Assembly: GCA_032871835.1 (NCBI GenBank)
Contig: CM065297.1
Span: forward strand, 64,901,253 to 64,965,252
Length of the DNA stretch: 64,000 nucleotides
Direction of reading: 5' to 3'
Origin: Dipteronia dyeriana
Taxonomy: Eukaryota > Streptophyta > Magnoliopsida > Sapindales > Sapindaceae
Position 1 is the stretch's first letter; each line of letters opens with the position of its first letter. The position numbers and the translations under genes were made by a program. Below are positions 1 through 10,881 of the stretch, one piece after another. The notes beneath the pieces were generated by a model. The model was not told the DNA's origin, searched no databases, and saw nothing but the letters and a program-made list of their open reading frames with translations.

Positions 1-2068
1 TCCCATTTGTTATTTTTATAATCCAGACTCCCTTTACCTCTAAACAGGCCAGGTATAAAAGGTACTGACCCCGACCACTACTTCCGTGGAAGAAGTCTCG
101 ATGGTGTTAATTGGAATTTCTCATCCTGAGTGAATTTTCTGTTAACACTATCTTTTGTTATTCATCGAGCAAAACTAAAAAAGTTAAAACTGAAAACTAA
201 ACCTTAACCTAGAAATAAAATCCTAACTAAATAAGCCACTTTTGTATGCTACATGCCTTATAAGAAAAATACCAATCATCTAAAATGTGTTTGAACTGTG
301 CCCAAATTGAAATAATACATGCTAAAGTCAAAAAGTAAAGACTAAAGTAAAGTCACAAAACTGAATGCATTGCTCAATTTTTTAACGAAAAGCCCATTCT
401 CAAGACGTTCAAGTTTCAAAGTCACATTCGATAAACACCATAGATGTAATTTGCCTTGACTCTAATTCTCACAGGATGTCACTCGTTAATTTCACATAGG
501 ACCTAGGCAAACACACTCAAAAAGCATATGCGAAAGAAGTTATGTACAAGAAATTTCAAGATATAATTGCATATAAATATACAGTAGAAAGAACACTTGA
601 TTTTATGCAAAAGATCTCACGAAAGAATTAAGCATTATGAACAAGATATACACATTATTCACTTCTACTTTCATAGTAAGGATAACCAGTAGATCAGTTT
701 GACTTTAATTAGGGTTGTAATAGGGCCATGGGTGAAGGTTAAGAAAGAATGGGAAACTAGGGATTCAAAAGTCTAGGACCATACCGTGGGAGTCTTCAAT
801 AACTTTACGGTTTCGTACAGATCTCTTAATTCTCATCACAAATGAAATAATCATCTCTTACCAATGTCCTATTTTTCAAAAATTCACCATTCTCTTCATG
901 TCAAACTCCATTTTAAGTATATACAACTTTGTGATCTAATTTACTTATGCACTAATTAAACTCTACTTTCTGATTCTCATAACACTTTTTTTATTTGAGA
1001 ATTAGAGGATTACATGTACATGGAAATCATAATTATCAAACTTACTTTTTGGATTGAATGCAACTCTTTTCCTTCATTGGCCTATGACCGAAATATACAA
1101 AAATCATGTGCAAAAATATAACATCTTCTTCACATTTTCAATATATGATCCCAAGCTATAAGGTATGGCTAAATTATGGCTTATTGGGTTACGGTTAATG
1201 TGGTGAAGAAAGAAAAAGGCTCAATCAGTGTTTGGCTTCAAACCGGGCTATGGAGCAAACAACACACAGGTGGGAAATATTTACGGCCTTTTAAGTAGTT
1301 CAAGCACACATAATCTAATCGTCACTTCCACTGATTCGACTTACTCGAGATCAAAATAAACATGTGACTTCTTTTAATGATGAGAGTTCTATAATGCTCA
1401 ATGTATACCCTATAGAGATCAAATCTAAATGCTAAGAACCTAATAAGTGTTTTGGAGTAGAAACAAAATATCCCTCTTAATTTATCATACATATTCGCTT
1501 TTTGGCTTGGTGAACTCACAAGGGTAGTCTCCACTATTAATCATGGCAATTCAACTAAGCTTCCTATCTATTATCACATCAAGAGTATGTCAGAAAATGT
1601 TGAAAAATGCAATGTACTACTCTAAGTGGCAAGAAGTTAGTGTAAACTCAATGATTAATGCATATTATCTCTAGGGCACAGATCAAAACATAATATCATG
1701 GATCACATCACCCCCAAACCTAAACTCAATATTGCCCCCAATGGTGACAAGCGAGAAAAGAAAGGAGCGGAAACAGAATTAAAGAAAAAACTGCTCAATT
1801 CTAAATTAATCCAAAAACATAAAGAAAGTAAATAGAAAGTCAAAATAAATAAATACGACAATTATTCAAAAAGAAAAATAAAACAAGAAAAAGAAAGAAA
1901 GAAAGATGCATATCCTTTAAAGTCCTCAGTCCTAATTTGAAATATGCAGAATCTCTATTCTCTGATCAGTATCACGATCATGATGTTGTGGCTCCATAGG
2001 GTCTCCCAATCCAAAACTAGGCGGATCGTACCAGGAGCTGCCTCCTGCCTGAAACTCAAGTGGGGGAA
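1..2068 (-). other. 3' non-coding part of the Athila-lineage element
   Basis: I find no credible gene here. Read on the minus strand it follows the extra ORF of the Athila-type element and would lead to the 3' LTR. A purine tract (TTTAGGTTTGGGGGTG on the minus strand, plus positions 1709-1724) resembles the G-rich tracts of Athila elements. No copy of the 5' LTR sequence seen at 9946-14252 is recognisable, so the 3' LTR lies beyond position 1 or is lost. The short ORF at 1322-1534 has no recognisable domain. Confidence 0.45.
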
Positions 2069-3192
2069 CTAGAGGCTGAAAACGCACATTTCCATCTCAG
2101 CCATAAAAAACCGGCTAACCATCGTGCGCAGATCAGTGATACTCTCTTCAACAGTGTCAAAGTGCGTGTTCATCCGCTCCTCCAATCCTCTAAGTTGACC
2201 GTTCATGTGCTCTTGCATTTCCTGAAACAAAGAATCAAAATATACATTTCTCGGTTGAATGGCCTCTGGTTGAGCAGCTGGCGGAACATCTATATGATCA
2301 TCAGGTATAGGATCGACAACCTCCATCTGTAACTGTGTAACTGTGCCTCTTCTCTTGGCAGCGACGTCGCTTTTCTTCGTACTGTTCTATCATAGGTAAC
2401 CCGATCGTGACATAGCTTATTCCACACTGTTAATAGTAACATACTAGGTGCATGCTCCTCCAATCCTGCATCTGCCTCAATACCTGTTGTTATGCAAAAA
2501 GCTGTAGTTAAACAGGGGAATACCATAGAGGACCCATCTTGACAACCACTATTGTAGATTGTCATAAAAATAGCTTGACCAATATTAATTTGCAGGCCAA
2601 TCACAAGTCGATGTAACAGTCAGACGGGCACTGTGTCGGTCTCAGTGAGTACGAGATAAAGATGTTCCAAAATGCAACATCCACACTCAAATCCCTTTGA
2701 TATAGGTGAACCATTTGGTTCCACTTCGCCCTGCCATCCATCCTAAGTACTTCCGCCAACCTTGCCAAGTGCTGATCAACATCATCAATCTTATCTATTC
2801 CACCATTACTGTTGACTCGTACCATTGGAGTTACGAAATACTGGTTAATTGCATCCAGTGAAATATGAACCTCAACTCCTTGGACTATAACTGCTTCTCC
2901 ACTGAGAAATCTTTCCGGAATCATGCTAGCTTAAAATTCGGCCACGATACTCCTATTTGGTTTCGGGTGCCTCTGAACAAATCCTGCCCATCGATGGGTA
3001 GCTACAATCTTTGGCACATAAGTCTCTCCAAAGCTGGGTACCTCAATGCCCTTCTCCACAATCTAGGGTCTCCTCTGGAACTTTGACACTCTCTAAAATC
3101 CTTATTCTGAGCTAGTCGCGAAGAAACGACCCCTTTTCCTCTGAAAGTGCTGCTAACCCAAGGCCTTTTACTCATATTTGTTCAAGCCATCT
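2069..3192 (-). pseudogene. Athila extra ORF, putative plant transposon protein domain
   Basis: This is the extra gene found after pol in many Athila elements; its biochemical role is not established. The reading continues across two or three frames: a start-proximal segment (about 3170-2930), a segment at 2924-2601, one at 2604-2290 with INIGQAIF and a following FPCLTTAFCITTGIE, and a C-terminal segment at 2326-2069 with a possible coiled region (LEERMNTHFDTVEESI). The INIG and FPCLTT motifs fit the putative plant transposon protein family (my recollection: PF20167). Just upstream is a TATA box, a GTATGT donor near 3562 and a TTTATATGTGCAG acceptor ending at 3193, which suggests a 5'UTR intron and an independent transcript. 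Frameshifts make it a pseudogene. Confidence 0.6.
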
Positions 3193-3562
3193 GCACATAT
3201 AAAATAAACAAACCCAAATTATGCAGAGTTAATATAAATTTTGGCAGCACTTCGGCTTGAATATGAACCCAAGTTTTCAAATAATCACAACATTCTTTAA
3301 TAACATAATCCAAAGGCATCACATAAACGAAATAAATTCAATTCAACACAATGGCAATATATTAAAAACTCATTAGACAAAAATCTAACCTTTCTCCCAA
3401 TAAATCAATATTCGGACTTCTAAGAATAACCAAATAGAAATTTCATCCAATAGACTTAACCATGTAGAATTTACCAATATGAACAAAGCTCACTAGCCAA
3501 GAACGCATAAAACTCTTGTAAGAACACTCAATCACTACAAACCATTCTTGAGAACACATACC
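3193..3562 (-). other. Probable leader intron of the Athila extra ORF
   Basis: On the minus strand the sequence TTTTAAGGTATGTG gives a consensus 5' splice site, and TATGTGCAG just before an ATG gives a 3' splice site. The interval is AT-rich with no ORF. A second GTATGT donor lies upstream near 3630, so the exact donor is uncertain. Confidence 0.4.
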
Positions 3563-3774
3563 TTAAAACCTAGATAAAATTATGCCCAAACTAAAATAAA
3601 TTCTTGAGAAAAGCAAAAGAGAGACATACCTTTGATCCTTGACGAGGATAAGTGAGGATTGGAAGAAAGTTGAGTGAAAAAGAATTGAAAAACAAAACAA
3701 AGAGAGAAGTGGAGGGAGAAAAGAAGCTTGCGCAGTAAAGAAGAGATAAGGGGGAAAAACAGCCCAGACAACAG

Positions 3775-4165
3775 ACTTATATAGGTGCATAAATTCTTAC
3801 CCTACCGAGGTCTGGGCACATACCTAGAAGGCTGTCTCGGCTGCGGTTATGCCTTATTTTTGCTTACCTGAAGCTACAAAATGCATAGTTTTACTTAATG
3901 TACCGGTGTATGCATTGCTTCATAAGCGGTTGGGACCACAGTGATTCACAGAGGATCATCATTTTGCATGCCACGGTGCAGACACCATGTCTATAGAGCG
4001 GCATGTGCCCTGATAACATCCAGGGGGTACCTGTTTACTGGGCCGAGGGGTAGACATACACCTCAAGAGTGATCTGCGCTGTGAAGATTGGCAGAGCCTT
4101 CATGCTTTACGTACCGCGGTCTAGACATGTGTCTAGAGAGCGATCTGGCTAGCGGTGCATGAACA
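3775..4165 (-). promoter_or_regulatory. U3-like promoter region with TATA box and CCGCGG module
   Basis: A minus-strand TATA box (CCTATATAAG, plus 3777-3786) is preceded by GC-rich sequence with repeated 'ccgcgg'/'agcggtgca' motifs (accgcggt at 4113, agcggtgca at 4151) and then AAAATTG at about 4166. The same order of blocks occurs in the element's own 5' LTR (13.98-14.22 kb). I infer that it drives the extra ORF. Confidence 0.45.
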
Positions 4166-4455
4166 AAATTGTTCCCAAGCTTCATCTGCACAGTTCAAAT
4201 ATGCACACATCAGAAGCACATGTTCTTTTCATTTAAAACTACAAGATACCCCCAAACCTGAATTAAACAATGTCCCTGAATCAGGCATGAGATTAAAAAT
4301 GTGACAATGTTCAATTCTAGTTACAAAGGTTCTTGAGACACACTAATTATGACTCGAAAATAAAAATATAAATAAATAAATAAAAGAATTAAACCTGGGT
4401 GGGTTGCCTCCTACCAAGCGCTTTATTTAGTGTCCAAGTGAGATGAAGTAGAGTG
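4166..4455 (-). other. Athila spacer between integrase and extra ORF
   Basis: Non-coding. On the minus strand it contains the Athila-typical run AAAGCGCTTGG followed by GGAGGCAACCCA (plus about 4400-4423), then GGGACATTGTTTAATTCAGG leading into a GTTTGGGGG purine tract (plus about 4247-4276). These blocks are familiar from Athila elements downstream of integrase. Confidence 0.5.
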
Positions 4456-5724
4456 CTACGGCTCTATGAGCTTGATCGATCCAATTTTCCTTGATTCAGA
4501 TATGCACAAATATGGTTTCAGCCTTTGTCCATTTACTTTGAATCTACCGCCGTTTTGAAGATTCTCAATTTCTATGACTCCGTGAGGAAAAGCTTCTATA
4601 ACCTTAAAAGGACCTGACCACTTTGATTTCAGTTTTCCTGGAAATAGCCTTAAACACGATTGATACAATAGGACTAACATTCCTAGATGAAATTCTTTTC
4701 AGAGAATCTTCTACTCATGTAATTTCTTAGTCCTTTCCTTGTATATTTTTACATTCTCATACGTGTCATTCCGAGGTTCTTCAAGCTCACTTATTTGTAA
4801 ACTCCTTTCTTCTCCAGTCTCACATAAATCAAAATTCAATTTCTTCAAGGCCCAATAGGCATTGTGTTCGAATTCCACTAGCAAATAAAATGTTTTCCCA
4901 AAGACGATCCTGTAAGGACTCATTCTGATCGGAGTTTTGTAAGCAGTTCTATATGCCCACAAGGCATCATTAAGCTTAAGTGACCAATCCTTTCGATATG
5001 GTTGCACAGTCTTTTCTAAGATCTGCTTAATCTGTCTATTACTCACTTCCATTTGTCCTGATGTTTGAGGATGATATGGGGTTGCCACCTTGTGCTTGAC
5101 ACTATATTTATTCATTAAAGAGGCAAAGACCTTGTTACAAAAGTGGCTTCCACCGTCACTTATTATTGCCCGAGGAGCCGTAAATCTGGTGAAGATATTC
5201 TCTTTGATAAACTTAACCACCACCTGGCTATCATTTATCTTAGTGGCAACTGCTTCGATCCATTTCAACACATAATTCACAGCCACCAAGATATAATTGT
5301 ACCCATATGAGGATGGGAAATCCCCATACGTCGAATATCTCTACAACCTGTTGGCTTGACAATGACCTCTCATCACTTTTTCCAATGTTCCCCGTTCTCT
5401 GGCATCTGTCACAAAAAATATAAAAATATAAGCATCTTTAAATAATGAAGTCCAGAAAAAACCTGATTGAAGAACTTTGAGAGCAATCTTTTTAGCACTG
5501 AAGAACCCTTCACAAACAAGATTGTGGCAAAATTTCAACACATCCTGTTGTTCTTCCTCTGGAACACATCTCCGAATGATTTGATCGACGCCAAATTTGA
5601 ACAAGTACGGCTCGTCTCAGAAATAATGCCTTGTGTTGGAGAGAAATCTTTTCTTTGCTTGTGGGTTCATATTGGATGGTACGATTCCATTTGCAAGGTA
5701 ATTCACAATATCCGCATACCATGG
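4456..5724 (-). pseudogene. Athila integrase (pol 3' part)
   Basis: The integrase would insert the reverse-transcribed element into the host genome. Segments in order: a zinc-binding N-terminal part (5724-5341), a catalytic core (5289-4711) and a C-terminal part (4680-4456) with [16 protein letters not shown]. In the core, ISDGGSHF supplies the second Asp and [10 protein letters not shown] the Glu of the D,D-35-E triad. The region that should carry the first Asp (a G-D-F type motif) lies in the frame break between 5341 and 5289 and is not recognisable. YHPQTSGQ is the usual retroviral-type integrase signature. Stops and frameshifts separate the pieces, so it is inactive. Confidence 0.85.
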
Positions 5725-5738
5725 ATCCTTGCCACTTA

Positions 5739-6217
5739 CTACCAATAGTTGTTCGTCTGGAAAATTCTCATTGATTGGTATGGTCTGAGCTTATTCTTCT
5801 CCTCCTTCATCTTCCACCAGTCGAGATAGATGTTCCGCCACCATATTCTCACTGTCCATTTTGTCCCTGATTTCCAAGTCAAATTCTTGCAACAAAAGGA
5901 TCCACCGGAGTAATCTCGGTTTCGTTTCATTTTTGGTTAGCAAATATTTTAAAGCAGCATGATCAGAATAAACAATGACCTTAGACTCTATCAAATATGA
6001 CCAAAATTTCTCTGAGGCACTAACAACAACAAGCAATTCTTTTTTTGTGGTGGAATAATTTATTGGGCATCATTCAAAGTGCGACTAGTGTAGTAAATAA
6101 CATGAGGCAATTTATTTACCCGCTGTCCTAAAACAGCGCATACAACATAGTCAGATGCATCACATATTAATTCAAAAGGAAGAGACCAATCGAGGGGCAT
6201 GATTATGGGAGTAGATG
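5739..6217 (-). pseudogene. Athila RNase H domain
   Basis: This is the RNase H that follows reverse transcriptase in gypsy pol and removes RNA from the RNA-DNA hybrid. The clearest part is 6036-5791, with [12 protein letters not shown] (the Asp-His motif), [16 protein letters not shown] and [11 protein letters not shown]. Upstream, weaker homology (CDASDYVV, then VIYYTSRTL) is read in another frame across 6195-6050, so a frameshift lies near 6040. It continues from the reverse transcriptase without a clear junction. Confidence 0.75.
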
Positions 6218-7006
6218 TCAATTTATCTTTAGAGTCTCAAAAGCATGCAAACAATCATCATCGAAAACAAATGCAGCATCCTTGGTCAACAAGTTACATA
6301 GGGGACGACTAATTTTTGAAAAATCCTTGATAAAACACCTATAAAAACCTGCATGACCAAGAAAACTTCTCACACCTTTCACAGAAATGGGAGGTAGAAG
6401 TTTTGCAATTACTTCAATTTTAGCATGATCTACTTCTATCCCCTTTTCAGAAATAATATACCCTAAAACTATTCCAGACTTGACCATAAAATGACTTTTC
6501 TCCCAACTAAGTGTCAAATTAGTCTCCGTGCATCTTTTTAAAACAATAGTTAAATTATCAAGGCAATGGTCAAACGAATTACCAAAAACAGAAAAATCAT
6601 CCATAAATACCTCAATAAATTTATCTAGCATGTCGGAGAAGATTGACATCATACATCTCTGGAAAGTGGCAGAAGCGTTGCACAACTCGAAAGGCATTCT
6701 TTGATATGTAACAGTACCAAAGGGGCAAGTGAACGTTGTCTTTTCTTGGTTCTCTGGAGCGATGGCAATTTGATTGTACCCTAAAAATCCATCCAGAAAG
6801 CAATAATAAGCACGTCCCACCAAACGCTCGAGCATCTGATCAATGAACGGTAAAGAAAAGTGATCCTTTTTGGTTACCGTGTTGAGCTTACGGTAATCTA
6901 TGCACACTCTCCATCCCGTTGTCTTTCTTGTAGGGATCAACTCATTATTTTCATTAGCTACCACTGTGATTCCTGACTTTTTAGGAACAACATGTATTGG
7001 GCTCAC
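6218..7006 (-). CDS. Athila reverse transcriptase domain
   Basis: Ty3/gypsy reverse transcriptase, which copies the element's RNA into DNA. The 262-residue open segment carries the expected motifs in order: WRVCIDYRKLN, YCFLDGFLGYNQI (first catalytic Asp), FGTVTYQRMPFELCNASATF, FMDDFSVFG (catalytic Asp pair, Athila-type FMDD box), and GFYRCFIKDFSKI in the thumb/connection. No catalytic residue is visibly lost, so this is the best-preserved enzyme of the element. It is nevertheless a fragment of a broken polyprotein: the start shown is simply the first Met, and N-terminal RT sequence continues into the segment ending at 7100. Flanking protease and integrase frames are disrupted. Confidence 0.88.
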   Translation of the reverse strand: MSPIHVVPKKSGITVVANENNELIPTRKTTGWRVCIDYRKLNTVTKKDHFSLPFIDQMLERLVGRAYYCFLDGFLGYNQIAIAPENQEKTTFTCPFGTVTYQRMPFELCNASATFQRCMMSIFSDMLDKFIEVFMDDFSVFGNSFDHCLDNLTIVLKRCTETNLTLSWEKSHFMVKSGIVLGYIISEKGIEVDHAKIEVIAKLLPPISVKGVRSFLGHAGFYRCFIKDFSKISRPLCNLLTKDAAFVFDDDCLHAFETLKIN

Positions 7007-7099
7007 CCACTTACTATCGAATATTGTTTATATGATACCCACCTTAAGAAGCTTTAGGACCTCTTCTCGAACAACTTCTTTCAAGTTTGGATTTAGCCT

Positions 7100-7612
7100 T
7101 CATTGAGCTTCTCTCGAAGGTTTTACCTCTTCCTCTAACAATATCTTGTGCATGCAAATAGTAGGGCTTATTCCCTCAATATTCGCTATAGACCATCCAA
7201 TGGCAGTTTTATATTCCTTGAGCACCTTTATTAGCTTTTCTTCTCTCTCTTCATCTAAGTCTAGAAGAGGATATTTGAGAGTGGAAGGGAGTGGTTTGAG
7301 CTCTAATGCAGGGTGAGGGTTTATAGATGAAATTAGAGACTTGTTGGTCTCATCTTGAATTACCTCATCTAACTCTTCAATTTTTAACTCTTCTTCTAAG
7401 TCCTCTTCTTGTTGACTTTCATCATCATCATCAAAGACATCCTTCACCCAATCAAGTAACTCATCTAGGATTTCATTTGCTAGCTCCTCTTGGATTGCAG
7501 AATTGACTACCTCTACCGAGTAACAATCGGCCGAATAACAACCGTCGGTTGCCTCAAGTAGTTTTAATGATTCAAAAACCTTGAATTCCACAGTCTCATC
7601 TAACACTGTCAT
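7100..7612 (-). CDS. Athila pol linker between protease and reverse transcriptase
   Basis: A 170-residue open segment of the pol polyprotein. It has an acidic linker (DDDDESQQEEDLEEELK) and then the conserved lead-in to gypsy RT: ELKPLPSTLKYPLL, a charged stretch ending IKVLKEYKTAIGWSI, then GISPTICMHKILLEEE. This layout (protease, acidic linker, LKPLP.L.Y, RT) is standard in Athila. A short gap with a stop separates it from the RT segment. It has no independent function. Confidence 0.75.
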   Translation of the reverse strand: MTVLDETVEFKVFESLKLLEATDGCYSADCYSVEVVNSAIQEELANEILDELLDWVKDVFDDDDESQQEEDLEEELKIEELDEVIQDETNKSLISSINPHPALELKPLPSTLKYPLLDLDEEREEKLIKVLKEYKTAIGWSIANIEGISPTICMHKILLEEEVKPSREAQ

Positions 7613-7960
7613 TGTAAGCTTTCCATTCTATACATCAATGAAGGTTTTGCAGTCACCATGAAAGGTCTTCCCAGTAGTATTGGTTTGTTGCCTCTTTCCT
7701 TGGCTTTCTCTTCCATGTCAAGTACTACAAAATCTGCAGGAATAATAAGATTATTTACCTGAACCAACACATCTTCAATATATCCTCTTGGATATCTAGC
7801 TAATCTATCGGCCAATAAAAGTGACATGCTTGTCTTCTTTAGATCATTCAACCCAATTGCTTATGGATGACATATGGCATCAAATTGATGCTGGCTCCAA
7901 GATCTAACATTGCTCTTTCCAGGGTAGTACATTCAATAGTAATGTTGATGCAGAAACTTC
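7609..7960 (-). pseudogene. Athila aspartic protease
   Basis: The retroelement protease that would cut Gag-Pol. The active-site region reads MLDLGASINLMP (about 7910-7875), where the Athila-type DLGA replaces the usual DSGA/DTGA. It runs into a stop at about 7860. The rest of the domain continues in another frame (7851-7609): the flap-side strand VLVQVNNLIIPADFVVLDME and the terminal ILLGRPFMVTA, matching the LGRPF motif of plant gypsy proteases. The frame change between the halves makes it a pseudogene. Confidence 0.75.
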
Positions 7961-8039
7961 CAGGATCTTGGAGTTTTGGTGGCAAAGACTTTTCAAGGAC
8001 TGCATTAGCACTTCCGGTTATCAACTCCTAATGATTTTT

Positions 8040-9760
8040 GAAAAACCTTGGCTTGTAAGTGTGGAGAGTTTTGTAAATTTTTGCATAAGCGGGCATTTTC
8101 TGGATCATCTCCAATAAAGGCAAATTCACAGTAACTTTTGATAGAATGTCATATATGTCTTTGTATGACTTCTCGAACTTGCTATTTTACAATCTTCCTG
8201 TGAATGGACCTAGAGGAATACATGGATTAGGAGACTTGTGTAGAAGTGGTAATTTGTTGGATTTTTCCATTACTTTTTCTTTCTCTTTTTCTAGTGACAT
8301 ATTTTCTCCTGAAGGACATGAAATATTAGAAAATTCATTAGAAAGTTCAGCAGGTCTATTATTTATTAGTTCCTTACCATTCCGCAGAACTGTCACAGCC
8401 TTTGCTTGTTCAGTATGGCTTGGAAATTTTCTTGGTTCACTCATTTGCCTTGCTTCGGCTGCCCAATTTGTGTTTATATCTTTCTTAATGAAACAACAAA
8501 ATTTTGCAATCTCATATTAGTGTCTTGGAATCTTTTATCGTACTGATTCATCCTCTGGTTCATAGTTTGTATAAATTGCTTCATTGTATCTTCCAATGAT
8601 ATATTTGTGGGTTGAGATACAGGATTCTACTGGGTACTAGCATTATACTGTCTCTGGCCATAATTGTAGTTATTTCCCCGCTGGTTTTCGTTGCCTTGAT
8701 TATCTCTCCAAGAGAAGTTTGGATGATTTCTCCACCCTGGATTGTATGTGTTTGAAAAAGGGTCATTCCGAGGTCGAGAGTTGAAATTGTTCATAGCTTG
8801 TACTTCTTCCTCATCATTGGGTCCAGGACCTCTTGCTTGAAACACTGCCACACCATACCCTGGTTGCTCATATCCCTTGCGTTGTTCTTCTCTCAGTTGT
8901 CCCACCTGATTGACAAGTACTTCCATAGTTTTCTGCATTTGTGACATTTGCATTGAGTTCCCGACACTAGTATCTACTTTATAAATTCCCTTCCTTCTCC
9001 TAGAGTTCTTCTCCCTGGAATTCCTAGCAAGTTTTTCGAAAATAGTTTCAATTTTTCTGGAGTCTTGTCAACCATGGATCCTCCATAGGCATTATTCACT
9101 GAGACAGTTGAAACGTCATTTAGTCCATCATAGACCCACTACCAGAGTTGGTGCATTTGATATCCATGTTGAGGATAATCAAACAGAAGCATCTTGTAAC
9201 GTTCCCATGCATCATAGAATGACTCTTGGTCCCTTTGGAAGAAATTTGTAATCTTGGACCTGATCTCACTGGTCTTCTGGGGAGAATAAAAATTATCAGT
9301 AAGCATATCTACCATGTCTTCCCATGCTGTCAATGAAGCCGGAGGCAAAGTCAAAAGCCATGTCTTCTCCTTTTCCTTAAGAGCATGTGTAATACACTTC
9401 ATACGCAGCTGGTTTTATGTCACCTAGGTGTTTGGAAAAGCTTGAATTGTTGCATAGAACTCTCTGATAAATTTAAACACATCTTCATTCGGCAGTCCAT
9501 AGAAAGCAGACAACATAATGTAATGGAAACTTTTCAGCTCATAGTTTCTAGCTGCCTCATCTAGTGCAATGCATAGGGGTGATTATCAACTATAGACCTG
9601 CTGTAATCCTTCATGGTTTTGATAGGTACAGCTGGTAAATCCAGAACCTCTTGGATGTTACGATTTCCGTCGTCTCCTACTGTTCTTTGTCCAATACGAT
9701 CAATGTTGTCGTTCAACGGTAGTAATTCTCCTTACAGTGATATTCTACCTTGCATTCACC
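8040..9760 (-). pseudogene. Athila gag
   Basis: Capsid/nucleocapsid precursor. The retrotransposon gag domain is clearest at 9402-9139: WLLTLPPASLTAWEDMVDML, FYSPQKTSEIRSKI and ESFYDAWERYKMLL, all typical of Athila gag. Upstream sequence to about 9760 (NYELKSFHYIML, then FIREFYATIQAF) is in other frames with stops. The C-terminal part (8953-8627) is rich in N, Q, G and R, with NPGWRNHPNFSWRDNQ, a hallmark of Athila gag. A last segment (8444-8187) has HTEQAKAVTVLRNGKEL, followed after a stop by homology toward the protease. There are several frameshifts and stops. Confidence 0.75.
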
Positions 9761-9921
9761 GTTGAAACCTGAAACAAAAGGCAGACACACAGTAAACTAC
9801 AAAAATAAAATAAAGTAAAATAATAACTAAAAATCTAAAATTAATAACTCTACTACCTAACTAATTAAATCTATTACTAAAACTAAAACTAAAACTAGAA
9901 TTAACCAATAAATTAAACCAG

Positions 9922-9939
9922 TCCCCGACATCGACGCCA
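9922..9939 (-). other. Primer-binding site of the Athila element (tRNA-Asp type)
   Basis: On the minus strand the 18 bases TGGCGTCGATGTCGGGGA closely match the tRNA-Asp type primer-binding site of Athila/Tat elements (TGGCGCCGTTGCCGGGGA). It lies a few bases after the LTR end at 9946, as expected. Confidence 0.8.
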
Positions 9940-10579
9940 AAAACTTGATGTGTGTAAAACCGTAGTTATAAAAACAATACTCGTAAGTGCACGAATTGTG
10001 AAGATATCGTACAGCGGCAAGTAAGGATCGTTCCCACGAGGACTTGAGATTTATCGATTAAAACTGATTCTAATTAAAGCTAAATTAAATTAACGAGAAG
10101 TTTATTGAGTTTGATTTAAAGCTAAGACTAAATTAAGTTAAAACTAAGAAAGCAATTGAAAAGATTTGGTTGTGATCAAAGGTGAGAAAGAACTAGGTCA
10201 TCAATGTTCCCCTACTATGTTTACTCAATGTTTCGAATTAATTGTGAAAGATATTAATCAAGTTAAATGTTAGTTCTTATCATAAGTATGATTGTTACCG
10301 TATGATCCTGGGATGAATCAAGTGTTCTCAATTACAATTTACCCATAGATCAATGTCGCAAACTACAATCGAGAATAGTGGTGTAAAAATGGACTGGACT
10401 GGCCTGGCCCATTAGGCACGGCCTGGCCAGTCCATATATGGAAACAGGCCTGGCTGGGCCTGGCACGCCTGCCTGCCTGCCTCAGGCGGGTCGTGCCTGC
10501 GTGCCGTGTCAGGCCGAGCCGCGGGCGTGGCAGGCTAGTCGGGTTTGGTCTAAATTTTTTTCCCAAATTATGTTTGTTT

Positions 10580-10602
10580 GGGTTTAGGGTTTAGGGTTTA
10601 GG
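10580..10602 (+). repeat. Short interstitial telomere-like repeat
   Basis: Three consecutive TTTAGGG-type units (plant telomere motif) lie within the hAT element's left subterminal region. It is too short to call a former telomere. Confidence 0.6.
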
Positions 10603-10881
10603 ATTTGAAATGAATAAAGAGAACGGTCAATTTTTTTTTTCACATATGGAATTTAGTATTACATATTTACATGATTGCCTCATTAAAAACCTTACCAAGA
10701 AAAACCTTGTGGGATAAAAACTTGGTAAGGGAAAAAGAGTGCAACCGTTTTACAACTTACAAGTAAATAATAAATACATATGTAAAAGTATAACCTAGTT
10801 CTGGCCATGGCCACTACCTGAAGGGTCATCAATATATAGATTGTCGAAATTTAGAATAAGCCCTTTATCTACAGTTAGATT

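Noticed and set aside
8146..8520. 124-residue plus-strand ORF
   Set aside because: It lies opposite Athila gag C-terminal coding, which has clear family motifs; treated as a shadow.
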